This document shows, piece after piece, positions 1 to 8,566 of a stretch of DNA of 64,000 nt. This DNA comes from DASZUK01 sp035547695. Its GTDB lineage: Bacteria > Actinomycetota > Acidimicrobiia > Acidimicrobiales > RAAP-2. The stretch lies in assembly GCA_035547695.1 (NCBI GenBank), contig DASZUK010000024.1:50186-114185 (forward strand), read 5' to 3'. Position numbers and translations under genes: made by a program. The notes below the pieces were generated by a model, which was not told the DNA's origin, searched no databases, and saw nothing but the letters and a program-made list of their open reading frames with translations. Positions within the stretch are counted from its first letter, which is position 1, and each line of letters starts with the position of its first letter.

Positions 1-29
1 CTGCGCTGGCGAACGAGAGGGAACAAATC

Positions 30-449
30 ATGGTTGACGGGACGACGAGTGGAGCCATGGGGCCAACGTGGGCCGGAGGCCGAGTGCGGCGCTCGGCGGC
101 CGGGCGGCACGAACGGGTGGTCGTGCGGGTCACCGAGGAGGAGCGGGACGAGCTGCGTCGTCGGGCCAGCCTGGCCGGTGTCTCTCCGCCCCGCTACCTC
201 TTGAAGCAGGGTGTGCTCGCGGGGGAGATCACGGTGGCAGAACGCCGCCGCCGTGTGGCCGACTTCTCCCGGCTCCAGGGCCAACTCGTTCGAGCCACGT
301 CCGAGCTGAGCCGACTGGTAGCCGCCAGTGCCTCGGGGCAACCCGTCCTCGGCGCCAACGCGGTGGTGGCTGACCTCAACCGACTCCGGGCCGACCTGGC
401 CGACGCGCTCGATCGGTTGACCGACGGACTCGGCGGCTTCGGGCGGTGA
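30..449 (+). CDS. MobC-like mobilisation accessory protein
   Basis: A 139-residue basic protein whose central part (about residues 28-60, 'VTEEERDELRRRA' then 'SPPRYLLKQGVLAG') has the layout of MobC/relaxosome accessory proteins: a ribbon-helix-helix-like DNA-binding segment followed by a helical C-terminus rich in Leu, Arg and Ala. Such proteins help open oriT for the relaxase. The ATG at 30 follows an AGAGGG ribosome site. The stop overlaps the GTG start of the relaxase gene (GTGA), as expected for a mob pair. No oriT could be placed; it may lie left of the window. Family assignment rests on pattern plus neighbour. Confidence 0.72.
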   Translation: MVDGTTSGAMGPTWAGGRVRRSAAGRHERVVVRVTEEERDELRRRASLAGVSPPRYLLKQGVLAGEITVAERRRRVADFSRLQGQLVRATSELSRLVAASASGQPVLGANAVVADLNRLRADLADALDRLTDGLGGFGR

Positions 450-1915
450 TCGCCAAGATCGGACGAGGGAAGGACATCGCCCGGCTCATCCGCTACTTGT
501 TCAGCGCCGGCCGGCACAACGAGCACACCAACCCTCGCGTCATCGCCGCCACCGACTCGCTCGACCCCCGCTGCTTGGTCCCCCTCAGTTGGCAAGAGGT
601 CGATGAGCTCGGGCGGGCCTGTGACGCCCCACGAGCCGATTTCGGGGTCGAGGTCACCGGCGGCCACGTCTGGCACCTGTCGCTCTCCAACCACAAAGAC
701 GACCGGCCATTGACCGACTCCGAGTGGGCCGAGGTTGCCCGGACGGCGATGGCGACAATGGGGTTCAGTGGGGACGACGAGCGGGCGGCGTGTCGGTGGG
801 TGGCGGTCGCTCACGGCACCTCGACCGCCGGCAATGAGCACATCCATATCGCCGTGTCATTGGTCCGAGAGGACGGCCGAGTGGCCTCGGTCTGGCGGGA
901 GCGAGTCACGATGTCGAAGGTCTGCGCCGAGCTGGAGCAGACCTACAAGTTGACGGCCACCCATGCCGAGCGCGGTGCCGGTATGCCGGGAGTGACGCGG
1001 GCCGAGCAGGAGCGTGCAGAGCGTGAGGGAAGGCCCGAGCCCGACCGCGTCCGCCTTGCTCGTCTAGTACGGGCCGCCTCGGTGGCAGCCGACGACGAAG
1101 CCGAGTTCATCAGGCGGTTGCGTCGGGCCGATGTCGTGATCCGTCCCCGCTATGCGACGGGGGGACGCGAACAGGTGGTGGGGTACTCGGTGGCCTTGCG
1201 GCCGGACGAAGGCGCCAAGCCGATCTGGTTTGGCGGGGGCCGGCTGGCCCGCGATCTGGCGCTGCCACGGCTCCGCGAACTGTGGCAGACCGATCCGTCC
1301 GATCCGACGGCACTCGTCGAGTGGCGCTCGAACCGATCCCAAGAGGGAGGACGTGAAACCCAGGTGGGCTCGGTCGAGAGCTGGCGACTCGCTGCCGAGG
1401 CAGTCCACGACGCCTCCGACCGTCTGGCCGCCGTACCCCTAGACGACTCTGCAACCTGGGCCGGGGTTGCTCGGGATCTGGCCGGCGCCTTTGCCGCTGC
1501 CTCGTTCCGGGTCGAAGGCACCTCTCCCGGCCCCCTCGCCCATGCGGCACAACTCCTCGCCCGCTCGGCGCAGACCGCGGCAGGCAAGACGGCCGGTGTC
1601 CGCCATCCGGGCCGGAACCTCCGTGGTGTGGCCGTCATCGCCCAACAGGCCCGAGAGGCCCAGAACAGCGAGAAGGCCTGGGCGACCCTGCTCACCCAGA
1701 TGCGGGGGACCACTCTTCTCATTGCCCGGCTCCACGCCGAGCGCGGTGAGCGGTTCCAAGCCACCCGGCTGGCCCAACTGGCGGAAGGAGAGCTGGCGTC
1801 GCTCTGCGACCAGCTGGCTCGGGAATCGGAGCCGACCGTCAGCAGCTGGGAGCCACGTCGAACTGCCCTTGTGGGGCATTCGCCTCGTGGGCGAGAGGCT
1901 GGGCCGGAGCGGTGA
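446..1915 (+). CDS. Relaxase / mobilisation nuclease
   Basis: A 489-residue protein with a relaxase N-terminal domain. It opens with 'MIAKIGRGKDIARLIRYL'. H74 and H77 lie in 'GGHVWHLSLS', H123 in 'VAVAHGTS', and the metal-binding pair H132/H134 in 'NEHIHIAVSLV', followed by the typical 'REDGR'. Relaxases nick oriT and carry the strand into the recipient. The C-terminal half is Arg/Ala-rich and helical without a recognisable helicase or primase domain. The gene is coupled to the MobC-like gene by a GTGA overlap. No coupling protein or type IV secretion gene is visible, so the element looks mobilisable, or its transfer genes lie outside the window. Confidence 0.88.
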   Translation: MIAKIGRGKDIARLIRYLFSAGRHNEHTNPRVIAATDSLDPRCLVPLSWQEVDELGRACDAPRADFGVEVTGGHVWHLSLSNHKDDRPLTDSEWAEVARTAMATMGFSGDDERAACRWVAVAHGTSTAGNEHIHIAVSLVREDGRVASVWRERVTMSKVCAELEQTYKLTATHAERGAGMPGVTRAEQERAEREGRPEPDRVRLARLVRAASVAADDEAEFIRRLRRADVVIRPRYATGGREQVVGYSVALRPDEGAKPIWFGGGRLARDLALPRLRELWQTDPSDPTALVEWRSNRSQEGGRETQVGSVESWRLAAEAVHDASDRLAAVPLDDSATWAGVARDLAGAFAAASFRVEGTSPGPLAHAAQLLARSAQTAAGKTAGVRHPGRNLRGVAVIAQQAREAQNSEKAWATLLTQMRGTTLLIARLHAERGERFQATRLAQLAEGELASLCDQLARESEPTVSSWEPRRTALVGHSPRGREAGPER

Positions 1916-2160
1916 CGTCCGACAGCGGTGGGAGTAGCCTGGTGGACGTGCCAAAGACCCAGCCCCGTGTCTCACGTCGCCAGCTCGGGCCGGCTGACGT
2001 GCGCGCTGAGCTGGACACCTGGGAGGCGAAGTACGAGACGCCTTCGGACCGCCTGGCTGAGGCTTTCACCGATCCGGTGAGCGGCGAGCTGGTGGAGACT
2101 GAGGACTTCTTCGCCTGGAGCCAGGCCTACGCGGCCTGGCGCCATCTGCGTGCCGGCTGA
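1912..2160 (+). CDS. Small conserved-looking protein, possible antitoxin partner
   Basis: An 82-residue acidic protein beginning at a GTG that overlaps the relaxase stop (GTGA). It has no recognised domain. The middle ('ADVRAELDTWEAKYETPSDRLAEAF') is helical, with many acidic residues. It is followed after two bases by the 144-residue gene at 2163, so the two form a pair. If the second gene is a TumE-like toxin, this one could be its antitoxin. That is a guess from gene order and size only. Confidence 0.5.
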   Translation: MTSDSGGSSLVDVPKTQPRVSRRQLGPADVRAELDTWEAKYETPSDRLAEAFTDPVSGELVETEDFFAWSQAYAAWRHLRAG

Positions 2161-2162
2161 GG

Positions 2163-2597
2163 TTGTTCCCTCCCTATGTCCGGGGCGCCGACGAGGCGCT
2201 GGACTATCTCACGACGTGGTGCGACATCATCGGCGGCGAGCTGCTCGACGGCATCGGATGGGATGAGATCGTCGGCGAAGATGGCCGACTCGCCATGCTG
2301 CAGGTGCGGCCGTTCCGGATTCGCTTTTCCGTGGGGACGGTCCTGTCGGTGGCGTTCGCCGTTGGTGCTGATCTCACCGCCCGCTTCTACCGGTTCGACC
2401 TACGCCAAGACGGCGAGCTGTGTTGGCGTCACGACTGCCATGCCGGCCACGAGTATCTCGGCTCTGGCCTCTATCACCTGCATGTCGGTCCCGACGAGCG
2501 CGACCGGCACCCCGACGAGCCGCAGACGCTCCAGACGATCTTCGAGCACGTGACGGCCGAGAACCTGCGCCGCAGTTGGCAGCCGCCCGATGACTGA
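2163..2597 (+). CDS. Hypothetical protein, TumE/DUF6516-like pattern
   Basis: A 144-residue protein starting at TTG just after the preceding stop. The C-terminal third has 'YRFDLRQDGELCWRHDCH' followed by a His-rich stretch and a terminal helix ('QTLQTIFEHVTAENL'). This resembles the order seen in DUF6516 (TumE) toxins: a Tyr/Arg beta strand, an aromatic-Asp segment, an HxH stretch, then a helix. The likeness is weak and recalled, not computed. Its place directly behind a small acidic partner on a mobile region fits a toxin-antitoxin pair, but a plain plasmid-borne unknown is equally possible. Confidence 0.45.
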   Translation: MFPPYVRGADEALDYLTTWCDIIGGELLDGIGWDEIVGEDGRLAMLQVRPFRIRFSVGTVLSVAFAVGADLTARFYRFDLRQDGELCWRHDCHAGHEYLGSGLYHLHVGPDERDRHPDEPQTLQTIFEHVTAENLRRSWQPPDD

Positions 2598-2633
2598 ACG
2601 CAGGCTCCCGACTCGCTGGGACCCGTCGTGGTC

Positions 2634-2903
2634 CTACCGGCCGACACCCGCCGTCTTGTCGGAGCCAGCGGCTCCCTGCAGCGTGGCTGCCACCTCCTCG
2701 GCGTTCACCAGCGTCGAGCCGGTCGGATGGGTGCGCTCGTCGGTGGCCGTTCCTGCGGGGCCTCGGCCCAGGTAGGCACCGTAGAGACGCTGCTGGGCCT
2801 TGCGGTCGGTGACCTGGATGGCGCTGGCCGAGACCAGGCGCAGGAGGCCGTCGAAATGGCCGTGGGTCTCCCGGATCGGGTCGTCCAGTGACTCCTCGCT
2901 CAT
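2634..2903 (-). CDS. Small hypothetical protein
   Basis: An 89-residue protein of unknown family. A good ribosome site (AAGGAG, seven bases before the ATG at 2903) supports it as a real gene. It contains 'THGHFDGLLRLVSAS' and a hydrophilic C-terminus with no membrane segment. It begins 24 bases after the stop of the preceding gene and is the last gene of the minus-strand run that descends from pstS. It may belong to the mobile-element backbone like its neighbour at 2928. Confidence 0.5.
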   Translation of the reverse strand: MSEESLDDPIRETHGHFDGLLRLVSASAIQVTDRKAQQRLYGAYLGRGPAGTATDERTHPTGSTLVNAEEVAATLQGAAGSDKTAGVGR

Positions 2904-2927
2904 GTTGCGCTCCTTCTGATGCGGCTC

Positions 2928-3650
2928 TCAGCGTTCGAGATCGGGGCCGGGGGTCGATCGTCCTCGGTCGATCGGGATGGGCGGCGTCAGCGGGGACCTG
3001 TTGGGTGCCGGGATGGGGCGGTTCGGGGTCGCTCCCACGAGGCGGCGGACCGTCTCGATGGGCACCACTTCAGCCATCGGCGAGACCACCGGCCCCGAAG
3101 CCGCCGGGCTTGGCGGCACGTTCTCGGGCGAGGCGGCATACCGCTCCGCTAGCACCTCCTGGAGCCGTGACAGGGACTGCCGGGCCTCGTGCAGCTCGTC
3201 GGTATGGGCGAAGGGTTCGCCCTTGCTGGCCCGGATGCGGGCCAGCTGGGCCTGGCCGTCTTCGATGTCGAGGGCGGCCTTCTCGTAGCGGGCCGGGATC
3301 TGGCTGATCTCGTTGGTGATCCGGCGCAAGGTGCCGATGAGCGCGCTGTGCTCCCGGCGCTCCACGTTGATGGTCACGCTGCCCGCACCCAGGTCGAGCC
3401 GGAGGAACCCCCCGCCGTCGTACTCGGGCACCCAGTTGACCCTGACGTCGGTGCCGGGGACGGCGAGGATCTCAGGCCGCTGCCGCATGTCTCGAGAGAT
3501 GCGATTGGCGTAGATGATCTCGACAGGGCCGGTGATCAGCTTCGCGGCCTGGATGGCCCAATCGATCGCGTGGCCCGAACCCTTGGACCCCTCCACGCCC
3601 ACCACCACAGGGGGCCCAGTGGGCTCGTTGGTTCCCCATCCCTCCGTCAT
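2928..3650 (-). CDS. USP-like N-terminus fused to plasmid-helicase-like tail
   Basis: A 240-residue protein whose ATG shares one base with the stop of the response regulator (TGATG). Residues about 13-50 ('VVVGVEGSKGSGHAIDWAI') look like the start of a universal-stress-protein fold. The rest does not. 'GEPFAHTDELHEARQSLSRL' and the coiled-coil helices before it resemble the extreme C-terminus of the very large SNF2-type helicases/methylases on actinobacterial plasmids. The tail (after about residue 180) is Pro-rich and disordered. The gene is therefore read as a chimera: a domain start joined to a helicase end. Function unknown. The tail assignment is from memory of the family. Confidence 0.45.
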   Translation of the reverse strand: MTEGWGTNEPTGPPVVVGVEGSKGSGHAIDWAIQAAKLITGPVEIIYANRISRDMRQRPEILAVPGTDVRVNWVPEYDGGGFLRLDLGAGSVTINVERREHSALIGTLRRITNEISQIPARYEKAALDIEDGQAQLARIRASKGEPFAHTDELHEARQSLSRLQEVLAERYAASPENVPPSPAASGPVVSPMAEVVPIETVRRLVGATPNRPIPAPNRSPLTPPIPIDRGRSTPGPDLER

Positions 3651-4408
3651 CAGGCACTCGCCTTCTGCCCTTCTTGGGGGTCGAAGTAGTACCCGACGCC
3701 GCGTACGGTGATAATGCATTCGGGGCGTTGCTGGTCTCGTTCAATCTTCCCCCGCAAGCGCCGGATATGGACATCGAGCGTCTTGGTGTCGGAGGTCCGC
3801 CGTCCTCCCCACAGCGAATCCAGAATTTCGGCCCTAGTCCGGATGTGGCCGGGCCGGGCCACAAGGAGCACCAGCAGGTCGTACTCCCGGCGGGTGAAGT
3901 GGACCTCCCGATCCCGCACCGCCACCGTGCGCCGGGCCAGGTGGATGGCCAGCGGGCCGGCCTCAAGCACGTCGGCGCGGCCCAGCTGTTCGCTCCGCTC
4001 CCGGCAAGTGACCGAGGCGATCCGAGTGACCAGTTCCTCCATGCTGAGCGGCCGAACCACGTAGTCGGTGGCGCCGACGTCGAGAGCGGTGAGCACGTCG
4101 GCCTCGTCGCCCGGTCGGGCGATCAGGATGATGGGAGTACTCCCCATCTCGTGCAACCGACGGCAGACGAGCAGGCCGTTCCCGCCTTGGACTGAGAGGT
4201 TCAACAACACCAATGAGGGGGTGAACGAGGCGAGGCGGGCGACCGCTTCTACCTCGCTGTTGGCGCACGAGACAACGTGGCCGTGGGACCGCAGTGCGTC
4301 ACGCAACGCGTGGCACATCGGCCCATCGTCGTCGATCAGCAGGATTCTGGTGGTCTCAGCCACCACGTCGGTTACTCCCGCCACAGAGTCGAGCACCGAG
4401 CGCCTCAT
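3650..4408 (-). CDS. OmpR/PhoB-type response regulator with degenerate receiver
   Basis: A 252-residue protein: receiver domain at about 20-135 and a winged-helix DNA-binding domain at about 145-240 ('HFTRREYDLLVLLVARPG', 'TLDVHIRRLRGKIE'). The acidic pocket is kept (D26-D28), but the phosphoacceptor is Asn (N70 in 'LVLLNLSVQGGNG'). The conserved Thr/Ser is I96 ('PIILIARPG') and the conserved Lys is R119 ('DYVVRPL'). All three signalling residues are thus changed, so ordinary phosphorylation is unlikely and the protein may act constitutively or by another input. It lies 15 bases behind pstB and probably regulates phosphate uptake genes. No histidine kinase is present. Confidence 0.88.
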   Translation of the reverse strand: MRRSVLDSVAGVTDVVAETTRILLIDDDGPMCHALRDALRSHGHVVSCANSEVEAVARLASFTPSLVLLNLSVQGGNGLLVCRRLHEMGSTPIILIARPGDEADVLTALDVGATDYVVRPLSMEELVTRIASVTCRERSEQLGRADVLEAGPLAIHLARRTVAVRDREVHFTRREYDLLVLLVARPGHIRTRAEILDSLWGGRRTSDTKTLDVHIRRLRGKIERDQQRPECIITVRGVGYYFDPQEGQKASA

Positions 4409-4423
4409 CTGCCATCCCCCCGT

Positions 4424-5278
4424 TCAGCCAAATCGTCCGTTGATGTAGTCCCGCGTCCGCTCGTCACTCGGGCTCTCGAACATGGCGGTAGTAGACGATG
4501 CCTCCACCAAGGCCCCCGCCTTGTCCTCGCCCATCAGCAGGAAGGCGCAGTAGTCCGACACCCGCATGGCTTGTTGCATGTTGTGGGTGACGATGATGAT
4601 GCTCACGCGCTCTTTCAGCTCACCTAAGAGTTCCTCGATTCGGGCGGTGGAAATGGGGTCGAGCGATGAGGTGGGCTCGTCCATCAACAGGACCTCAGGC
4701 TCGACCGCCAACGACCGGGCGATGCAGAGCCGCTGTTGCTCACCACCCGAGAGCGTGCTGGCATGCGCCTTCAGACGTCCCCGCACGCTGTCCCACAAAG
4801 CGGCAGCGATTAGCGCCGACTCGGCGGCTTCGTCGAGCAACACCCTCTTGCGGACTCCGTTGAACTTCAAACCCGAGACCACGTTGTCGTAGATGCTCAT
4901 GGTGGGGAAGGGATTCGGCCGCTGGAACACCATGCCGACACGCGAGCGGAGCAGCGTGGCGCTCAGTGTCGTCCCGTAGACGTCGGTCGTGCCGAGAAGG
5001 ACCTTGCCCGTCACTTTGGCCGACCGGGTGAGGTCGTGCATCCGGTTCAGTGAGCGCAATAGCGTGGTCTTGCCCGACCCCGAGGGGCCGATGAGAGCAG
5101 TCACCTGGTGCTCGGGGAAGTCCAGAGTCACGTCGCGGACCGCCACCCGGCCCCCGAAGGCCACCGACACCGTGTCGAGGCGCATGACCGGGCGGTTGAG
5201 CGCGCTGGGCGCCAGGGCTTCCGCGGTCGCCATGCTGAGGGAGGCCAGGGCCGGGTCCTCGGTTGATTCGTCGGTCAT
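4424..5278 (-). CDS. pstB: Phosphate ABC transporter ATP-binding protein PstB
   Basis: A 284-residue ABC ATPase that energises high-affinity phosphate import with PstSCA. Walker A is 'GPSGSGKTTLL', the signature is 'LSGGEQQRLCIARSLA', Walker B is 'VLLMDEPTSSLDP', and the switch His is in 'IIIVTHNMQQAM'. The spacing and the sequence 'RMHDLT' after Walker A are typical of PstB rather than other ABC ATPases. The ATG at 5278 overlaps the pstA stop (ATGA), preferred over the upstream in-frame ATG. Fourth gene of the pst operon; phoU is absent. Confidence 0.95.
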   Translation of the reverse strand: MTDESTEDPALASLSMATAEALAPSALNRPVMRLDTVSVAFGGRVAVRDVTLDFPEHQVTALIGPSGSGKTTLLRSLNRMHDLTRSAKVTGKVLLGTTDVYGTTLSATLLRSRVGMVFQRPNPFPTMSIYDNVVSGLKFNGVRKRVLLDEAAESALIAAALWDSVRGRLKAHASTLSGGEQQRLCIARSLAVEPEVLLMDEPTSSLDPISTARIEELLGELKERVSIIIVTHNMQQAMRVSDYCAFLLMGEDKAGALVEASSTTAMFESPSDERTRDYINGRFG

Positions 5279-6180
5279 CGTTTTTCCCTTCGGAACCACG
5301 CGGCGAGCAGGCGACTTCCCACACTGAGCACCAGCACCACGCAGATGAGGAACAGGGCCGTCCCCCAGGCCGTCTGCTGGAGGTCGGGGTAGGCCTGGAT
5401 GCCGTCTTGGTAGACGACCAGGGGTAGGGCGGCGATCGGTTTGAGGGGGTTGGTCGAAAAGTATTGGCTGCCGATGGCCGTGAACAGGAGCGGAGCCGTC
5501 TCGCCCACCCCACGGGCCACGGCCAAAAGGATGCCCGTGATGAGACCGGGAAGCGCGGCTGGGAGGATCACCCGTCGCGAGATGGTGAGGTGCCGAGCAC
5601 CGAGCGACAGACCGGCCTCAGTGAGAGTGCCCGGCACCGAACGGATGGCCGTTTCGCTGGCCCGCATGATGATTGGCAGCATGAGGACCCCGATGGCGAA
5701 GCTCCCGGCCACCGCCGAGAAGTGACCGAGCGGCTTCACCAGCACGGCGTAGGCGAAGATGGCGATGATGATCGAGGGTACCCCCGTCATCACGTCGGCA
5801 GCAAAGCGCACGCTGGCCGCGATCCGACCATCGGACTCGGCCAGGAACAGACCGCCCAGAATGCCGAAGGGAATGGCCACCACCGCGGCGATGCCGTCGA
5901 TGATGAGCGAGCCCACGATGGCGTTCCAGATGCCCCCGCCAGGGATGCCGGCCGGCGTCGGTAGGTGGCTGAAGAAGTCGACCGACCATGCGTGGATGCC
6001 CCGCTGGATCGTGTAGACGATCACGGCCACCAGGGGTATGAGGGCCACCAGCACGAACAGCCCGCAGATACTGAGCGCGACGGTCGAGTAGACCTTGCGT
6101 CGGCCCTGGGTGGCCGCGGCGATCCGGTGGATCTCGTGGCGCCGGGCCACGGTGGGGTCGGGCACGGACAAGACCGTCAT
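5275..6180 (-). CDS. pstA: Phosphate ABC transporter permease PstA
   Basis: A 301-residue inner-membrane permease starting at the ATG at 6180, which overlaps the pstC stop (ATGA). About six membrane segments are seen, starting with 'VALSICGLFVLVALIPLVAV'. The EAA-type loop ('SLGARHLTISRRVILPAALPGL') contacts PstB. It forms the translocation channel with PstC. A longer reading frame upstream is out-of-context sequence inside pstC. Confidence 0.94.
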   Translation of the reverse strand: MTVLSVPDPTVARRHEIHRIAAATQGRRKVYSTVALSICGLFVLVALIPLVAVIVYTIQRGIHAWSVDFFSHLPTPAGIPGGGIWNAIVGSLIIDGIAAVVAIPFGILGGLFLAESDGRIAASVRFAADVMTGVPSIIIAIFAYAVLVKPLGHFSAVAGSFAIGVLMLPIIMRASETAIRSVPGTLTEAGLSLGARHLTISRRVILPAALPGLITGILLAVARGVGETAPLLFTAIGSQYFSTNPLKPIAALPLVVYQDGIQAYPDLQQTAWGTALFLICVVLVLSVGSRLLAAWFRREKR

Positions 6181-7157
6181 ACGAGCACCACCGAGGACGA
6201 GCCTCGGCGGCCCCCGACCGACCGCACCAACAGCCGAGCGCCGGCGTTGACGATGATCGCGACCACTAGCAGCACCACTCCCAGGGCGATCAGTGACGAC
6301 AGGTGGAAGGGCTCGGTCGCCTCGGTGAACTGGTTGGCGATGACCGAGGCGAGGGTGGCGGCCGGTGAGAACAGCGAATGGGCGATCGCCGTTGAGTTGC
6401 CGATCACCATCGTGACGGCGATCGTCTCTCCGAGTGCCCGGCCGGTCGCCAGGGTGACCGCGCCGAGCAGCCCGACGCGGGCGCTCGGCAGCACCACCCG
6501 GTAGAGGACCTGCCAGCGGGTGGCGCCCAGGGCAAAGGCCCCTTCCACCTGGTCGCCAGGGACCGCAGCGATCACGTCGCGCGAGATGGCCACCATCGTG
6601 GGCAGGACCATGACGAACAGGACCAGGCCGGCGAGCAGCAGGCCGAGGCCGAGCTGCGCGCCGCTGAACGGCCCCCTGCTCCCGGTGATCGAGGCGAGGG
6701 CCGGTTCGATGATCGTCCGCATCCACGGGGCCACCACCAGCAGCGCCCATAGGCCGTAGATGACGCTCGGCACCGCAGCCAGCAGTTCGATCGCCGTCGA
6801 GATGGGGGCACGGAGCCGCTGCGGGAGGACGTGGACGACGAACAGTGCGGTACCGAGGCCAATCGGAATGGCGAGCACCATCGCGATCGCCGTGGTTTCG
6901 AGCGTCCCCACGATGAAGGGCAGTGCCCCGTACTTAGCATGCACCGGGTCCCAGGTGGTGCTAGTGACGAAGCTCCAGACCCCGAAGTGGGCGAAGGTCG
7001 GCCGGGCTTGCTGGACCAGGGTGACCACCAGTGCCACGCACAGGGCGCAGAACACCAGAGCCACCACCGCTAGGAACACCCGGAACGCCCGGTCGGGCAC
7101 GGCGGGGAGGCGAAATCGCCTCCCCGCCGTGCCCCGTTCGATCATCGTTTGGGCCAC
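6177..7157 (-). CDS. pstC: Phosphate ABC transporter permease PstC
   Basis: A 326-residue permease with about six membrane helices, beginning after a basic N-terminus ('FRVFLAVVALVFCALCVALV'). It carries the EAA-type motif 'ALGATRWQVLYRVVLPSARV'. It lies 27 bases behind pstS and is coupled to pstA. A perfect 17-bp inverted repeat covers codons about 9-21 (described separately) and could lower its expression relative to pstS. A second ATG is four codons downstream; either start is possible. Confidence 0.94.
   Translation of the reverse strand: MAQTMIERGTAGRRFRLPAVPDRAFRVFLAVVALVFCALCVALVVTLVQQARPTFAHFGVWSFVTSTTWDPVHAKYGALPFIVGTLETTAIAMVLAIPIGLGTALFVVHVLPQRLRAPISTAIELLAAVPSVIYGLWALLVVAPWMRTIIEPALASITGSRGPFSGAQLGLGLLLAGLVLFVMVLPTMVAISRDVIAAVPGDQVEGAFALGATRWQVLYRVVLPSARVGLLGAVTLATGRALGETIAVTMVIGNSTAIAHSLFSPAATLASVIANQFTEATEPFHLSSLIALGVVLLVVAIIVNAGARLLVRSVGGRRGSSSVVLV
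7097..7132. repeat. Perfect 17-bp inverted repeat in the 5' end of pstC
   Basis: Arms 7097-7113 and 7116-7132 are exact reverse complements separated by AA, giving a very GC-rich hairpin within the first codons of pstC. No T-run follows on either strand. Just downstream of pstS in the transcript, such a hairpin could protect or attenuate the message, so that the binding protein is made in excess over the permease. Confidence 0.8.
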
Positions 7158-7184
7158 AACCAGCTCCTTATGGGTGGTGCGGGA

Positions 7185-8339
7185 CTACTTGGTGAGCAGA
7201 ACGGTCGTGCCATTCGGCCCGGTTACCTGCAAAAGCGTCGTGCGAGCGAGCGCCTGGATGTTGGCTGGCAGGGGTACGTAGTCGAGCGTGCCAGCAATGG
7301 CCTGGCCGGGTGCGTGGGAGAGCCAGTCGAGGACCTTGACCAGCGTGGTCCCGGCCGTCTGGTCCTTCTGCAACTGGTAGATCAGCGCCCAGGAGTAGCC
7401 CGAGATGGGATAGCTGGCAGCCCCGGCCTGGTTCACGATCGAGAAGTCGACCGAGGTGATGTTGGGCTTCTGCGCCGCGTCGGCGGCCACCGAGGCCTTC
7501 GACGGCAGGACGTACTTGCCGTCCGCGTTCTTGATGGCGGCGTAGGTGAAGTTGTTCTGCAGCGCGTAGGCCAGTTCGACATAGCCCACCGAGTAGGGGG
7601 TCTGTTGGATGGCGCCAGCCACGCCTTCGTTCCCCTGACCGGCGACGCCGTTGGGCCAGTTGACCGACTTGCCCGCCCCCGGCCCGGCCTTCCAGTCCGG
7701 CGAGACGTTGGAGAGGTAGTCGGTGAAGATGTAGGTCGTACCACTGCCATCGGCCCGGTGGACCGTCGTGATCTTCTGGCTTGGCAGCTTGAGCTTGGGG
7801 TTGAGCTTCTTGATGGCGGGGTCATCCCAGGTGGTGATCTTGCCCAGGAAGATGTCGGCGAGGACCGCCGGCGTCAGCTTCAAGCCGGTCTTGATCCCTG
7901 GCAGGTTGTAGGAGATGGCCTCACCGCCGAGGTCGACGGGCACCTGGAGGACCTGGCCGCCCTTGGCCCCCGCGATGTCGGCCGGGGTCATCGGCACATC
8001 GGAGGCCCCGAAGTTGACCGTGTTCGCTTGGAACTGGGCGATGCCACCGCCACTGCCGATCGAGGCGTAGTTGATCGTCACGCCCGAGTTCTGCTTGTTG
8101 TACGTGTAGAAAGCCTTGGTGAAGAAAGGTTGGTCGAAGGTGGACCCGGCACCCGTCAACGTCCCGCCCGGCGCCTTCAGATCGGCGGTCAGGTACGGGT
8201 CGGTCGGGGCCTTGGCCTTCTTGGCGGCGAAGGCCGGCGTGGACAGGGCGAGGCCCGTGCTCAGCACCACGGCACCGACAGCGAGGAAACGCCACGCGTG
8301 TCGCCCGTAGCGCAGCTCGGGGTGGGTCGTCGGGTTCAC
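7185..8339 (-). CDS. pstS: Phosphate-binding protein PstS, secreted
   Basis: A 384-residue periplasmic-type phosphate-binding protein. The Sec signal peptide (residues 1-38, hydrophobic 'FLAVGAVVLSTGLALS', AFA-A cleavage) has no lipobox Cys, unlike many Gram-positive PstS lipoproteins. The mature protein has the phosphate-site motifs 'GAGSTFDQPFF', 'GSGGGIAQF' and 'VHRADGSGTTYIF'. A strong GAGGAGGT ribosome site (8346-8353) precedes the ATG. First gene of pstSCAB. Without a lipid anchor it must be retained by the wall or its partners. Confidence 0.95.
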   Translation of the reverse strand: MNPTTHPELRYGRHAWRFLAVGAVVLSTGLALSTPAFAAKKAKAPTDPYLTADLKAPGGTLTGAGSTFDQPFFTKAFYTYNKQNSGVTINYASIGSGGGIAQFQANTVNFGASDVPMTPADIAGAKGGQVLQVPVDLGGEAISYNLPGIKTGLKLTPAVLADIFLGKITTWDDPAIKKLNPKLKLPSQKITTVHRADGSGTTYIFTDYLSNVSPDWKAGPGAGKSVNWPNGVAGQGNEGVAGAIQQTPYSVGYVELAYALQNNFTYAAIKNADGKYVLPSKASVAADAAQKPNITSVDFSIVNQAGAASYPISGYSWALIYQLQKDQTAGTTLVKVLDWLSHAPGQAIAGTLDYVPLPANIQALARTTLLQVTGPNGTTVLLTK

Positions 8340-8566
8340 TGGCTAGTACCTCCTCTGTCAGTGGATGGGGGTGCACCACGCGCCCGCGCCGTCGGCCGGG
8401 CACCCAGGTCTTGGGCGCCAGGCCGGCAGGGGGAACGGGGGGCGGTGCGAGGACGACCGGCCATCAACCGCCGCCGCAAGCGCGCAAGGCGCGCCGCGCC
8501 GATGCAGTGGATAGAAGTAGGTCGATACCATCGCAGTGACGACGGTAAATGGCCTACCTAGCGAAG

